DNA of 12,468 bases from SZUA-186 sp041552135 (lineage in GTDB: Bacteria > Pseudomonadota > Gammaproteobacteria > UBA9214). Made by a program: the position numbers and the translations under genes. Below the pieces are notes generated by a model. The model ran no database searches, was not told the origin of the DNA, and worked only from the letters and a program-made list of their open reading frames with translations. Positions 5,137-12,468 of this stretch are shown piece by piece. The stretch lies in contig JBFELL010000082.1 in NCBI GenBank assembly GCA_041552135.1, positions 1-12,468 of the forward strand, given 5' to 3'. Numbering within the stretch: the stretch's first letter is position 1; every line of letters begins with the position of its first letter.

Positions 5137-6258
5137 ATGACAGACAGTGACTTCGACCTCGACCCCGGCCTCATCTACCTCAACCACGCAGCAGTCTCAC
5201 CCTGGCCCCGGCGCACGGCCGACGCCGTAACGGCCTTCGCCGACGAGAACGCCCGCCTCGGCTCCAGCCGTTATCCTCACTGGATCAAAACCGAACAGGC
5301 ACTGCGTGAACAGTTGCAGCGCCTGGTCAATGCCCGTACGACCGACGAAATCGCGCTCCTGAAAAACACCTCCGAGGCCCTGTCGATGGTCGCCTATGGC
5401 CTGTCGTGGCAGCCCGGCGACAATGTCATCATCAGCAACCAGGAATTCCCCTCCAACCGGATCGTCTGGGAGTCGCTGGCCAGATACGGCGTCGAGACCC
5501 TGGCAGCCGACATCACTCACACCGACCGCCCCGAGGACACGGTCATCGACCGCATCAACGACCACACCCGGCTGGTGTCGGTGAGTTCGGTGCAATATGG
5601 CACGGGTCTCAGACTCGACCTGGCGAAGATCGGTGCCGCCTGCCGCGAACACGGTGTGCTGTTCTGCGTCGATGCCATCCAGAGCCTCGGTGCCGTGACG
5701 TTCGATGTACAGTCCATACAGGCAGACTTCGTCATGGCCGATGGCCACAAGTGGATGATGGGCCCGGAGGGCGTCGCACTGTTCTGGTGCCGCAACGAGA
5801 TTATGGAGCGGCTCGACCTGAAGCAGTATGGCTGGCACATGGTCGAGGATTGCGGCAACTATGACAGCAAGTCCTGGGAGGTCGCCCGCACAGCAAGGCG
5901 CTTCGAATGCGGCAGCCCCAACATGACCGGTATCCACGCCCTGCATGCCAGCCTGTCACTGATCGAGGCCATCGGCATGCCGGCAATCGAGACCCTTGTC
6001 ATGGAGAACAGCCGCTTCCTGACCGACTTTTTCCTCTCCCGTAACGGGCGCTATGAACTGCTCACGCCTGCCCCGGAGCATCGTCATGCCGGCATTGTGA
6101 CCTTCTGCCCCCGTGACGAGACACCGGAATCCCTGTTCAGCAGACTCACCGCTGCACGGGTCAGCTGCGCGCTGCGCGGTGGCGGTGTGCGTTTTTCCCC
6201 GCACTACTACACGCCACGCAAGCACCTGGTCAAGGCGCTGGGCCTGCTGGACGAGTAG
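5137..6258 (+). CDS. Class V aminotransferase-fold PLP enzyme (substrate unknown)
   Basis: A 373-residue cytosolic PLP enzyme of the class V family, which includes cysteine desulfurases, isopenicillin N epimerase-like and kynureninase-like proteins. It begins in the usual way (LIYLNHAAVSPWPRRTADAV), has the PLP phosphate-site region LLKNTSEALSMVAYGL, Asp179 in CVDAIQSLGAV that contacts the pyridine nitrogen, and the Schiff-base Lys205 in MADGHKWMMGPEG. The C-terminal part (CALRGGGVRFSPHYYTPRKHL) contains the substrate-carboxylate Arg region. It lacks the RxGHHCA loop with the catalytic cysteine of SufS/CsdA, so cysteine desulfurase activity is unlikely. No SufE, IscU or other partner lies nearby. 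ATG 5137 was chosen because the family alignment begins about there; the ribosome binding site is poor and GTG 5131 is possible. The fold is certain; the reaction is unknown. Confidence 0.9.
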   Translation: MTDSDFDLDPGLIYLNHAAVSPWPRRTADAVTAFADENARLGSSRYPHWIKTEQALREQLQRLVNARTTDEIALLKNTSEALSMVAYGLSWQPGDNVIISNQEFPSNRIVWESLARYGVETLAADITHTDRPEDTVIDRINDHTRLVSVSSVQYGTGLRLDLAKIGAACREHGVLFCVDAIQSLGAVTFDVQSIQADFVMADGHKWMMGPEGVALFWCRNEIMERLDLKQYGWHMVEDCGNYDSKSWEVARTARRFECGSPNMTGIHALHASLSLIEAIGMPAIETLVMENSRFLTDFFLSRNGRYELLTPAPEHRHAGIVTFCPRDETPESLFSRLTAARVSCALRGGGVRFSPHYYTPRKHLVKALGLLDE

Positions 6259-6379
6259 CGGCGACGGGCAGGTCCAGGCCATTCACTTTTTCGTAACGCA
6301 TGCCGATAGGATTCAAATCAGGTCTGCAAAAAACCGGCATTGACGGGGTGCGTACCCGTCACGATGGCTGCAACTCGAC

Positions 6380-6388
6380 TGGTATATT
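6380..6388 (+). promoter_or_regulatory. Candidate extended -10 promoter for the fad operon
   Basis: TGGTATATT (TG at 6380-6381, -10 box TATATT at 6383-6388) resembles an extended -10 element, which can work without a good -35 box; none is clear here. Transcription would start near 6395, giving a leader of about 90 bases before fadE ATG 6484. The gap 6259-6483 also holds a hairpin without a T tract (GACGGG 6342-6347 with CCCGTC 6355-6360). I see no good PsrA-type or FadR-type operator by eye. Confidence 0.35.
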
Positions 6389-6431
6389 CTTGTCGAACAG
6401 CTAGCGATCCCGCTGTCCGGTCACCGGGCAG

Positions 6432-6467
6432 CATGACAAGCGAACACCGGGTGGTTATGGTGTCATG
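6432..6467 (+). repeat. 7-bp perfect inverted repeat in the fadE leader
   Basis: CATGACA (6432-6438) and TGTCATG (6461-6467) are perfect inverted copies separated by 22 bases. In RNA they could form a stem whose 3' side ends five bases before the GGGGA ribosome binding site of fadE. A competing pairing, ACACC (6444-6448) with GGTGT (6459-6463), shares part of the right arm. CACCGGG is also repeated directly (6422-6428 and 6445-6451). Function is not known. Confidence 0.4.
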
Positions 6468-6483
6468 AACCTGGGGAACCGAC

Positions 6484-8958
6484 ATGGCATGGATCATTGA
6501 AGTCCTCGTAATTCTGGTTGTCACCGGTTTTCTGATGGCGCGCCAGGCACACCGTTTCCTCTGGACCGGGGTGCTTGGCGCCTGTCTGCTGCTCTGGCCA
6601 CTTATCAACACCCCGCCCGCCTGGGCGCTCGTGACTGCCTGGGTGCTGTTCCTCCCTGTCGCACTGCTGCTGCTTGTCACGCCATTGCGCGAGCAGCTGG
6701 TCATGCGCCCCCTGCTTGGCCTGTATGCGAGGATCCTGCCAGGCATGTCCGACACCGAGCGCGACGCCCTGGAGGCCGGCACCGTCTGGTGGGAGGCCGA
6801 ACTGTTTTCCGGCCAGCCCGACTGGCACCACCTGCTGGGTTACCCGGCCGCCACACTGAGTGCCGAGGAACAGGCCTTCCTGGACGGCCCCGTGGAAACC
6901 CTCTGCGGCATGATCGATGACTGGGAGATCACCGAGGAACTGCGCGACCTGACACCGGAGACCTGGTCCTACATGAAGGAACAGGGCTTCTTCGGCATGA
7001 TCATCCCCGGGCAGTACGGCGGTCTCGGCTTCTCGGCCAATGCCCATTCGCTGGTGGTGATGAAGCTTGCCAGCGTCAGCATCTCCGCCGGTGTCACCGT
7101 CATGGTGCCGAACTCGCTTGGCCCGGCCAAGCTGCTGCTCTCCTACGGCACGGAACAGCAAAAAAACCACTACCTGCCACGTCTCGCCAATGGCAGGGAA
7201 ATCCCCTGCTTTGCCCTCACCGGCCCGGAGGCCGGCAGCGATGCCGCCGCCATGCCCGATAACGGCGTCGTCTGCCGCCAGGACTTCAACGGCGAGTCCG
7301 ACGTACTGGGCATCCGGCTCAACTGGGAGAAGCGCTACATAACCCTCGGCCCGGTGGCCACCCTGCTGGGACTTGCGTTTCACCTGTATGACCCGGACCA
7401 CCTGCTGGGCGAGGAAGACGACGTCGGCATCACGCTGGCACTCATCCCGACCGACACGCCCGGCGTGGAAATCGGCCGTCGCCATTTCCCGATGGACCAG
7501 TCGTTCATGAACGGACCGAATCGCGGGCGAGACGTCTTCATCCCGATGGACCGGGTGATCGGCGGCCAGGCACAGCTTGGCAACGGCTGGCGCATGCTGA
7601 TGAATTGCCTGTCAGACGGTCGCGCCATCTCGCTGCCGGCGCTCAGCGTCGCGGCCGGCAAGAAGATGTCCCGCGCCGTCGGCGCCTACGCGGGTGTGCG
7701 CAAGCAGTTCAAGGTCCCTATCGGCAAGTTCGAGGGTGTCAGCGAGGTGCTCGCCCGCATCGCCGGCAAGGCCTATATCATGAATGCCGCGCGCGGCCTG
7801 ACCTGCTCGGCACTGGACATCGGCGAAGACCCCTCGGTGGCCTCGGCCATCCTCAAGTACCACACCACGGAATACATGCGCGATGTCGTCAACGACGGCA
7901 TGGACATACTCGGCGGTCGCGGCATCTGCATGGGCCCCAGCAACTTCATCGCCCGCGGCTACCAGGCCCTGCCCATCGGCATCACGGTCGAGGGCGCGAA
8001 CATCCTGACCCGCAACCTGATCATCTTCGGCCAGGGCGCCATTCGCTGTCACCCGTTCCTGTTCCGCGAGATGGAGGCCGTGGCACAGCGCGATGTTGCC
8101 GGCCTCGATGCCGCCCTGCTGGGACACGCCAGCCTGGCGATGAGCAATTTCTCACGCAGCCTGATTCACGGCCTGACCGGGGGACGCCTGCTGTCCGCAC
8201 CGCAGCACGGGATTGCCGGACATTACTACCGGCAGTTCGGGCGCATGAGTCTGGCCTTTGCCGTGACCACCGAGATGGCGCTCGCGTCGCTCGGCGGCGC
8301 ACTGAAGCGCAGGGAGTCACTCTCGGGCCGGCTCGGCGATGTCCTCAGCCTGCTGTATCTCGGCAGCGCGGTCCTGAAACAGCACTTCGACCAGGGCTCG
8401 CCGGAGGAAGACCTGCCGCTGCTGGAATATGCCTGCGATGACCTGCTCTGCAGCATCCAGTCGCGGCTGCACGAAATCCTGGACAACTTTCCCAACCGCT
8501 TCGTTGCAAGACTGACTCGCCTGCTGACATTCCCTGCCGGCAAGGTATACAGGCGCCCGCTGGACGAACTGTCACATCGCGTCACCGGGCTGATCTTGCG
8601 GCCGGGACGCGTGCGTGACCGTCTGACGGAAGGTGTGTATATTCCGGTCGATAGCACGCAACCGCTGGCACAGCTGGAAGATGCCCTGGAGAAGAGCGTC
8701 GCTGCCGAACCCGCCCTGCGGAAGCTGCGCGATGCCATGCGCTCAGGCACCCTGCCCCACGGTGATCCCGAGCACTGCGCCAACGAAGGCGTGGATGCCG
8801 GCATCATCACGGCAAAGGAAGCCGCAGACATCAGGGACGCCGTTGCAGCGCGTCAGCTTGTCATACAGGTGGACGATTTCGACCCGGAGTACCTGACCAA
8901 GGAGCGTGATACATGGGGGGACAACAATCCGGCTGGGGTGGCCGGCCAGTCTTTGTAG
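6484..8958 (+). CDS. fadE: Acyl-CoA dehydrogenase FadE
   Basis: FAD enzyme that performs the first oxidation of beta-oxidation, acyl-CoA to trans-2-enoyl-CoA. The 824-residue length matches E. coli FadE (814), about twice a soluble acyl-CoA dehydrogenase. Two hydrophobic segments at the N-terminus (about 3-20 and 28-65) indicate inner-membrane association. The dehydrogenase core spans about 90-540. It includes FFGMIIPGQYGGLGFS, the FAD/substrate motif CFALTGPEAGSDA (about residue 240), and the probable catalytic base Glu503 in ITVEGANILTRNL. The rest (about 540-824) is the DUF1974-type C-terminal region typical of FadE. ATG 6484 follows GGGGA by six bases. It is the first gene of a fad operon and overlaps the thiolase gene by 46 bases. 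Electrons would pass to the quinone pool through ETF or an equivalent not seen here. Confidence 0.95.
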   Translation: MAWIIEVLVILVVTGFLMARQAHRFLWTGVLGACLLLWPLINTPPAWALVTAWVLFLPVALLLLVTPLREQLVMRPLLGLYARILPGMSDTERDALEAGTVWWEAELFSGQPDWHHLLGYPAATLSAEEQAFLDGPVETLCGMIDDWEITEELRDLTPETWSYMKEQGFFGMIIPGQYGGLGFSANAHSLVVMKLASVSISAGVTVMVPNSLGPAKLLLSYGTEQQKNHYLPRLANGREIPCFALTGPEAGSDAAAMPDNGVVCRQDFNGESDVLGIRLNWEKRYITLGPVATLLGLAFHLYDPDHLLGEEDDVGITLALIPTDTPGVEIGRRHFPMDQSFMNGPNRGRDVFIPMDRVIGGQAQLGNGWRMLMNCLSDGRAISLPALSVAAGKKMSRAVGAYAGVRKQFKVPIGKFEGVSEVLARIAGKAYIMNAARGLTCSALDIGEDPSVASAILKYHTTEYMRDVVNDGMDILGGRGICMGPSNFIARGYQALPIGITVEGANILTRNLIIFGQGAIRCHPFLFREMEAVAQRDVAGLDAALLGHASLAMSNFSRSLIHGLTGGRLLSAPQHGIAGHYYRQFGRMSLAFAVTTEMALASLGGALKRRESLSGRLGDVLSLLYLGSAVLKQHFDQGSPEEDLPLLEYACDDLLCSIQSRLHEILDNFPNRFVARLTRLLTFPAGKVYRRPLDELSHRVTGLILRPGRVRDRLTEGVYIPVDSTQPLAQLEDALEKSVAAEPALRKLRDAMRSGTLPHGDPEHCANEGVDAGIITAKEAADIRDAVAARQLVIQVDDFDPEYLTKERDTWGDNNPAGVAGQSL

Positions 8959-10229
8959 TCGACGGCAGCCGCACGCCGTTCATCAAGGCGCGCGGCAAAC
9001 CCGGCCCCTTCAGCGCCTCCGACCTCGCCGTTGCCGCGGCCAGTCCGCTGCTGACACGACAGCCCTTCGCGCCGAGTGATTTCGATGAAGTCATCCTCGG
9101 TTGCGTCATGCCCGGCCCGAACGAGGCCAACATCGGCCGTGTAGTCGCGCTGCGGCTTGGCTGCGGCGAACGGGTCACCGCCTGGACGGTACAGCGCAAC
9201 TGCGCCTCCGGCCTGCAATCGATCGACACCGCCGCGCAGAATATTGCCAGCGGCCGCTCCGCACTGGTGCTGGCCGGCGGCGTGGAGTCCATGAGCCATG
9301 CACCGGTGCTGCTCGGCACCGCGATGGTCAACTGGCTGGCCAGCTGGAACCGGGCGCGAACCCTCGGCGCCCGCCTGAAAACACTGGCCGCACTCAAACC
9401 GGCCTACCTGCGGCCGGTCATCGCCCTGCTGCGCGGCCTGACCGATCCGGTTGTCGGCCTGTCCATGGGCCAGACCGCGGAGATCCTCGCCCATCGTTTC
9501 GCCATCAGCCGCGAGCAGATGGACGCCTTTGCGCTGCGCAGCCACCAGCGACTGGCCACAGCCATGGACAGCGGCCACCTTGATGAAATCGAGGCCCTGT
9601 ATGACAACCGCGGCAATGTCCATGACCACGATGATGGCGTGCGCGCCGATTCCAGCATGGAACAGCTGGCCGGACTGAGGCCGGCCTTCGACCGCCCGGA
9701 CGGCAAGGTCACCGCCGGCAACAGTGCCCAGATCACCGACGGTGCCGCCTGGGTCATTCTGGCCAGTGAAGATGTCATCGGGAAATACGACCTGCCGGTA
9801 CTGGGTCAGCTCATCGACAGCCAGTGGGCCGGTCTCGATCCGGCACAGATGGGGCTCGGTCCCGCCTACGCCATGGCGCCGATCATGCAGCGACACCGGT
9901 TCGATTCGGCAGATATCGACTACTGGGAGATCAACGAGGCCTTTGCCGCACAGGTACTGTCCTGTCTCGCGGCCTGGGAGGACGCCGGGTTCTGCCGGGA
10001 AGAACTCGGGCGCGAGTCGCCGTTCTGCGCGATTGACCAGGAACGCCTGAATGTCGACGGTGGCGCGATCGGCATCGGCCACCCGGTCGGTGCCAGCGGG
10101 GCACGCATCGTGTTGCACCTGCTCAAGACCCTGGAGCGCAACAACGCCCGGCGTGGCATGGCCAGCCTGTGCATCGGTGGCGGCCAGGGTGGCGCCCTGC
10201 TGATCGAACGACGCGCGGGGGCTGCCTGA
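8913..10229 (+). CDS. fadI: Beta-ketoacyl-CoA thiolase, FadI-like
   Basis: Cytosolic thiolase that splits 3-ketoacyl-CoA with CoA, releasing acetyl-CoA and a chain two carbons shorter. The 438-residue length matches E. coli FadI (436). It also has the FadI/HADHB-type insertion after the first catalytic block (NRARTLGARLKTLAALKPAY). Catalytic residues are visible: nucleophile Cys97 in QRNCASGLQ, Asn341 in NEAFAAQ, His390 in GIGHPVGASGAR, and Cys420 in SLCIGGGQGGA. E. coli FadI has HEAF where this protein has NEAF, the form usual in other thiolases. ATG 8913 lies inside the end of fadE, with AAGGAG at 8899-8904 eight bases before it, so translational coupling is likely. Its TGA shares one base with the next ATG. 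Assignment to FadI rather than another trifunctional-type thiolase rests on length, insertion and neighbour. Confidence 0.9.
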   Translation: MGGQQSGWGGRPVFVVDGSRTPFIKARGKPGPFSASDLAVAAASPLLTRQPFAPSDFDEVILGCVMPGPNEANIGRVVALRLGCGERVTAWTVQRNCASGLQSIDTAAQNIASGRSALVLAGGVESMSHAPVLLGTAMVNWLASWNRARTLGARLKTLAALKPAYLRPVIALLRGLTDPVVGLSMGQTAEILAHRFAISREQMDAFALRSHQRLATAMDSGHLDEIEALYDNRGNVHDHDDGVRADSSMEQLAGLRPAFDRPDGKVTAGNSAQITDGAAWVILASEDVIGKYDLPVLGQLIDSQWAGLDPAQMGLGPAYAMAPIMQRHRFDSADIDYWEINEAFAAQVLSCLAAWEDAGFCREELGRESPFCAIDQERLNVDGGAIGIGHPVGASGARIVLHLLKTLERNNARRGMASLCIGGGQGGALLIERRAGAA

Positions 10230-12286
10230 TGGATAATACCGGCGAGTCCCTGCATTTCCGGAGCGAGACAGATCCGGACAATGTCGTCTGGCTGAGCTTC
10301 GACAAGGCGGAGACCGGCACCAATGTCTTCAGTCCGGAGGTCCTGGAGGAACTCGACCTCCTGCTGCAGGGTATCGTTGCACAACAACCGCGCGGACTGG
10401 TGATCCTGTCCGGCAAGCCGAACGGTTTCATCGCCGGCGCCGACATCAAGTCCTTCACCAGGGTGAGGAACGAACAGGATGCCATGGCCTTCCTGCAGCG
10501 TGGTCAGGAGGTCTTCAGCCGCCTCGCCGCCTGTACCTTCCCGACCGTCGCAATGATCCACGGCTTCTGTCTCGGCGGCGGCACGGAGATGGCGCTGGCC
10601 TGCCGCTACCGTGTCATGCGGGACGACCCCGGCACACGCATCGGCCTGCCGGAGGTACGCCTCGGCATCCATCCCGGCTGGGGTGGCAGCGCACGCATGG
10701 TGCCGCTGATCGGCGCCCTCAAGGCGATGGACCTCATCCTCACGGGACGCAGCATCGACGGCCGGGCAGCCAAGCGCTTCGGCCTGGTCGACCGCGTGGC
10801 ACCCGAACGTCACCTGCGGGAAGCCGCTCGCCGGCTGGTGATCGACCAGCCGGCGCCTCACCGCGCCGGTTTCCTGGACCGGCTGTCGAACCATGCGCTG
10901 GTGCGGCCGCTGCTTGCCCGGGTCTTCCGCCGCCAGGTCGGCAAGCGTGCCTCGAAGCGGCATTACCCGGCGCCCTACGCCATGATCGATATCTGGCAAC
11001 GGCACGCCGGCAACCAGCCGCGCATGCTGCAGGCCGAGGCCGAATCACTCGCCCGCCTGATCACCGGCGCCACCGCGCGCAACCTGATCCGGGTGTTCTT
11101 TCTGATGGAGCGGCTGAAATCGCTGGGCAGGGACACGAGCTGGCGCCCGGCGCACGTGCATGTCATCGGCGCCGGCATCATGGGTGGCGATATCGCCAGC
11201 TGGTGTGCGCTGCGCGGCTTTCGCGTCTCGCTGCAGGACCAGGCACCGGAGCGTATCGCCCCGGCACTTGCACGCGCACACACCCTGTTCCGGCGCAAAC
11301 TGAAACACCCGCGCAAGGTCCAGGCGGCCATGGACCGGCTGATGCCGGATCACAGGGGCTACGGGGTGAGTCGCGCCGACATTGTCATCGAGGCCATCTT
11401 CGAGGACGCCGAAGTCAAGCGCTCGCTTTACCGCGACATCGAACCGCGCATGAAGGACGATGCCATGCTGGCGACCAATACCTCCAGCATACCGCTGGAA
11501 GAACTCACGGAGTCCCTGTCACGTCCCGGCCGTCTGGTCGGCCTGCATTTCTTCAACCCGGTGGCAAAGATGCAGCTGGTGGAAATCGTGCATGGCCAGA
11601 GCACAGACGGTGACGTGGCCGGTCGCGCCATGGCATTCACGCGCCAGATCGACCGTCTGCCCCTGCCGGTCTCCAGCACACCGGGCTTTCTGGTCAACCG
11701 GATACTAATGCCCTATCTTATGGAGGCCGTGGTGCTGGAGTCGGAGGGCGTGCCGGCCACGCTTATCGACCGGGCCGCAACCGACTTCGGCATGCCGATG
11801 GGACCGGTGGAACTGGCCGATGCCGTCGGCCTGGATATCTGCCTGCACGTGGCAGAGAACCTGGGCTCGCATTTCAATACCGAGGTGCCGGAACGCTTGC
11901 AGAAACTGGTTGCCGACGGCAATCTTGGCAAAAAGACCGGCCAGGGTTTCTATCGTTACAAAAAGGGCAAGGCAGTCAGACCAAAGGCCGGTGCCGGCAA
12001 CTGGAACATGGAAGACATTACCAACAGGCTCGTGCTGCGCCTGCTGAACGAGGCCGTCAGCTGCATCCGGGAACAGGTGGTCGAGGATCCGGAACTGCTG
12101 GACGCCGGCATGGTGTTCGGCACCGGCTTCGCGCCGTTTCGCGGCGGCCCCATGAACCACGTCGATGCGATTGGCGCACGGGAATTGCTGGAATTGCTGG
12201 AGCAAGAAAAACAGCTACGGGGGGAGCGATTCACACCGGATCAGGGATGGGAATCATTGATCAAGTCAACGAAAGGAAACACATAG
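10229..12286 (+). CDS. fadJ: Bifunctional enoyl-CoA hydratase / 3-hydroxyacyl-CoA dehydrogenase, FadJ-like
   Basis: A 685-residue fusion that hydrates enoyl-CoA and oxidises the 3-hydroxyacyl-CoA with NAD, working with the thiolase as a beta-oxidation complex. The crotonase domain (about 10-200) has the oxyanion-hole segments SGKPNGFIAGADIKSF and GFCLGGGTEMALA, with Glu120 and Glu142 (GLPEVRLGIHPGWGG) at the positions of the two catalytic glutamates in FadB. A linker of about 100 residues leads to the dehydrogenase. Its NAD-binding motif is VIGAGIMGGD (about 312-321), catalytic His440 lies in LHFFNPVAKMQLVEIV, and two C-terminal helical domains follow. It is slightly shorter than E. coli FadJ (714) and FadB (729). 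ATG 10229 overlaps the thiolase TGA by one base, indicating coupling. The order thiolase then bifunctional protein is that of E. coli fadIJ. Confidence 0.92.
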   Translation: MDNTGESLHFRSETDPDNVVWLSFDKAETGTNVFSPEVLEELDLLLQGIVAQQPRGLVILSGKPNGFIAGADIKSFTRVRNEQDAMAFLQRGQEVFSRLAACTFPTVAMIHGFCLGGGTEMALACRYRVMRDDPGTRIGLPEVRLGIHPGWGGSARMVPLIGALKAMDLILTGRSIDGRAAKRFGLVDRVAPERHLREAARRLVIDQPAPHRAGFLDRLSNHALVRPLLARVFRRQVGKRASKRHYPAPYAMIDIWQRHAGNQPRMLQAEAESLARLITGATARNLIRVFFLMERLKSLGRDTSWRPAHVHVIGAGIMGGDIASWCALRGFRVSLQDQAPERIAPALARAHTLFRRKLKHPRKVQAAMDRLMPDHRGYGVSRADIVIEAIFEDAEVKRSLYRDIEPRMKDDAMLATNTSSIPLEELTESLSRPGRLVGLHFFNPVAKMQLVEIVHGQSTDGDVAGRAMAFTRQIDRLPLPVSSTPGFLVNRILMPYLMEAVVLESEGVPATLIDRAATDFGMPMGPVELADAVGLDICLHVAENLGSHFNTEVPERLQKLVADGNLGKKTGQGFYRYKKGKAVRPKAGAGNWNMEDITNRLVLRLLNEAVSCIREQVVEDPELLDAGMVFGTGFAPFRGGPMNHVDAIGARELLELLEQEKQLRGERFTPDQGWESLIKSTKGNT

Positions 12287-12288
12287 AC

Positions 12289-12468
12289 ATGTCACCAGGA
12301 GCCATTGACAACATAACAGCCGAAGAAGCCGGCACCCTTGCCGGTCTGTTTCGTGAACGCGTACGGCGCACCCCGGACCTCCCCGCCTACCGGCAGTACA
12401 ACGAGGCCACGACACAATGGGAAGACACCAGCTGGCGGGAGATGGGCAGGCACGTTGCACGCTGGCAG
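12289..12468 (+). CDS. Long-chain acyl-CoA synthetase (FAA1/COG1022-like), 5' part only
   Basis: Only the first 60 codons are in the window. The sequence TLAGLFRERVRRTPDLPAY followed by WEDTSWREMGRHVARWQ is the characteristic start of AMP-forming long-chain fatty acid-CoA ligases of the eukaryotic-like FAA1 group. These enzymes activate free fatty acids with ATP and CoA, supplying the substrate of FadE. The ATP-binding P-loop and later motifs lie beyond the window edge. ATG 12289 follows the fadJ stop by two bases; AAAGGA at 12272-12277 is a reasonable ribosome binding site. Place and spacing make it the fourth gene of the fad operon. The family call rests on a short N-terminal stretch plus context. 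I give no symbol because it looks less like E. coli FadD than like the COG1022 group. Confidence 0.8.
   Translation, partial: MSPGAIDNITAEEAGTLAGLFRERVRRTPDLPAYRQYNEATTQWEDTSWREMGRHVARWQ

Noticed and set aside
5137..6258. Cysteine desulfurase SufS/CsdA
   Set aside because: The overall fold matches, but the catalytic cysteine loop RxGHHCA is absent and no SufE/CsdE gene is adjacent.
6309..6322. GATTCAAATC resembling a tRNA T-loop
   Set aside because: The flanking bases do not form the 5-bp T stem (A opposite C at the closing pair), and no acceptor or anticodon arm surrounds it.
6342..6360. Intrinsic terminator after the class V PLP gene
   Set aside because: There is a 6-bp stem GACGGG/CCCGTC but no T tract follows on the plus strand, so it does not meet the standard for an intrinsic terminator.
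6463..7485. 340-residue minus-strand open frame over the fadE start
   Set aside because: It is antisense to well-conserved FadE sequence, with a His/Gln/Gly-rich composition typical of a shadow frame and no known domain.
8853..10118. 421-residue minus-strand open frame over the thiolase gene
   Set aside because: It is the reverse-complement shadow of a thiolase with all catalytic residues present, and it shows no motif of its own.

Overview
The window looks like chromosomal DNA of a GC-rich Gram-negative bacterium, most likely a gammaproteobacterium. The clues are an MscS channel close to the E. coli type, an OprI/Lpp-like lipoprotein, a DUF4124 protein, and a FadE-type membrane acyl-CoA dehydrogenase followed by FadI/FadJ-type proteins. 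I cannot name the genus. Codon use is similar in all the main genes. I see no transposase, integrase, phage gene, CRISPR array, rRNA or tRNA.

Layout. (1) Positions 1-1514, plus strand: the 3' end of an unrecognised gene overlaps mscS, which is followed by a small DUF503 (YlxP-like) gene. (2) Positions 1515-2051: a 537-base gap with no convincing gene. It contains a GC-rich segment that can fold into a compact three-way junction, and a perfect TATAAT box near its 3' end. (3) Positions 2052-3014: an unknown small lipoprotein gene (+) converges on a membrane-anchored DUF4124 gene (-), with 9 bases between the stops. (4) Positions 3135-5081: a cell-envelope group. It holds a LysM plus YkuD L,D-transpeptidase (+), then a convergent minus-strand pair: a second YkuD-fold enzyme and a Braun-lipoprotein-like protein ending in lysine, closed by a strong intrinsic terminator. 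In known bacteria, YkuD enzymes join Lpp-type lipoproteins to peptidoglycan through that terminal lysine, and a related enzyme removes the link. The three genes may therefore form a local module tethering the outer membrane to the wall. (5) Positions 5137-6258: a class V PLP enzyme of unknown substrate, divergent from the second YkuD gene. (6) Positions 6484-12468: a fatty-acid beta-oxidation operon, fadE, fadI-like thiolase, fadJ-like bifunctional protein, then the start of an acyl-CoA synthetase. The genes overlap or nearly touch and together cover activation, dehydrogenation, hydration/second oxidation and thiolysis.

Most of the window is conventional metabolism and envelope biology. I did not find a clear novel defence or mobile system. 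The items most worth a second look are the lipoprotein/L,D-transpeptidase cluster, the foldable gap at 1515-2051, the inverted repeat before fadE, and the unassigned lipoprotein and PLP enzyme.
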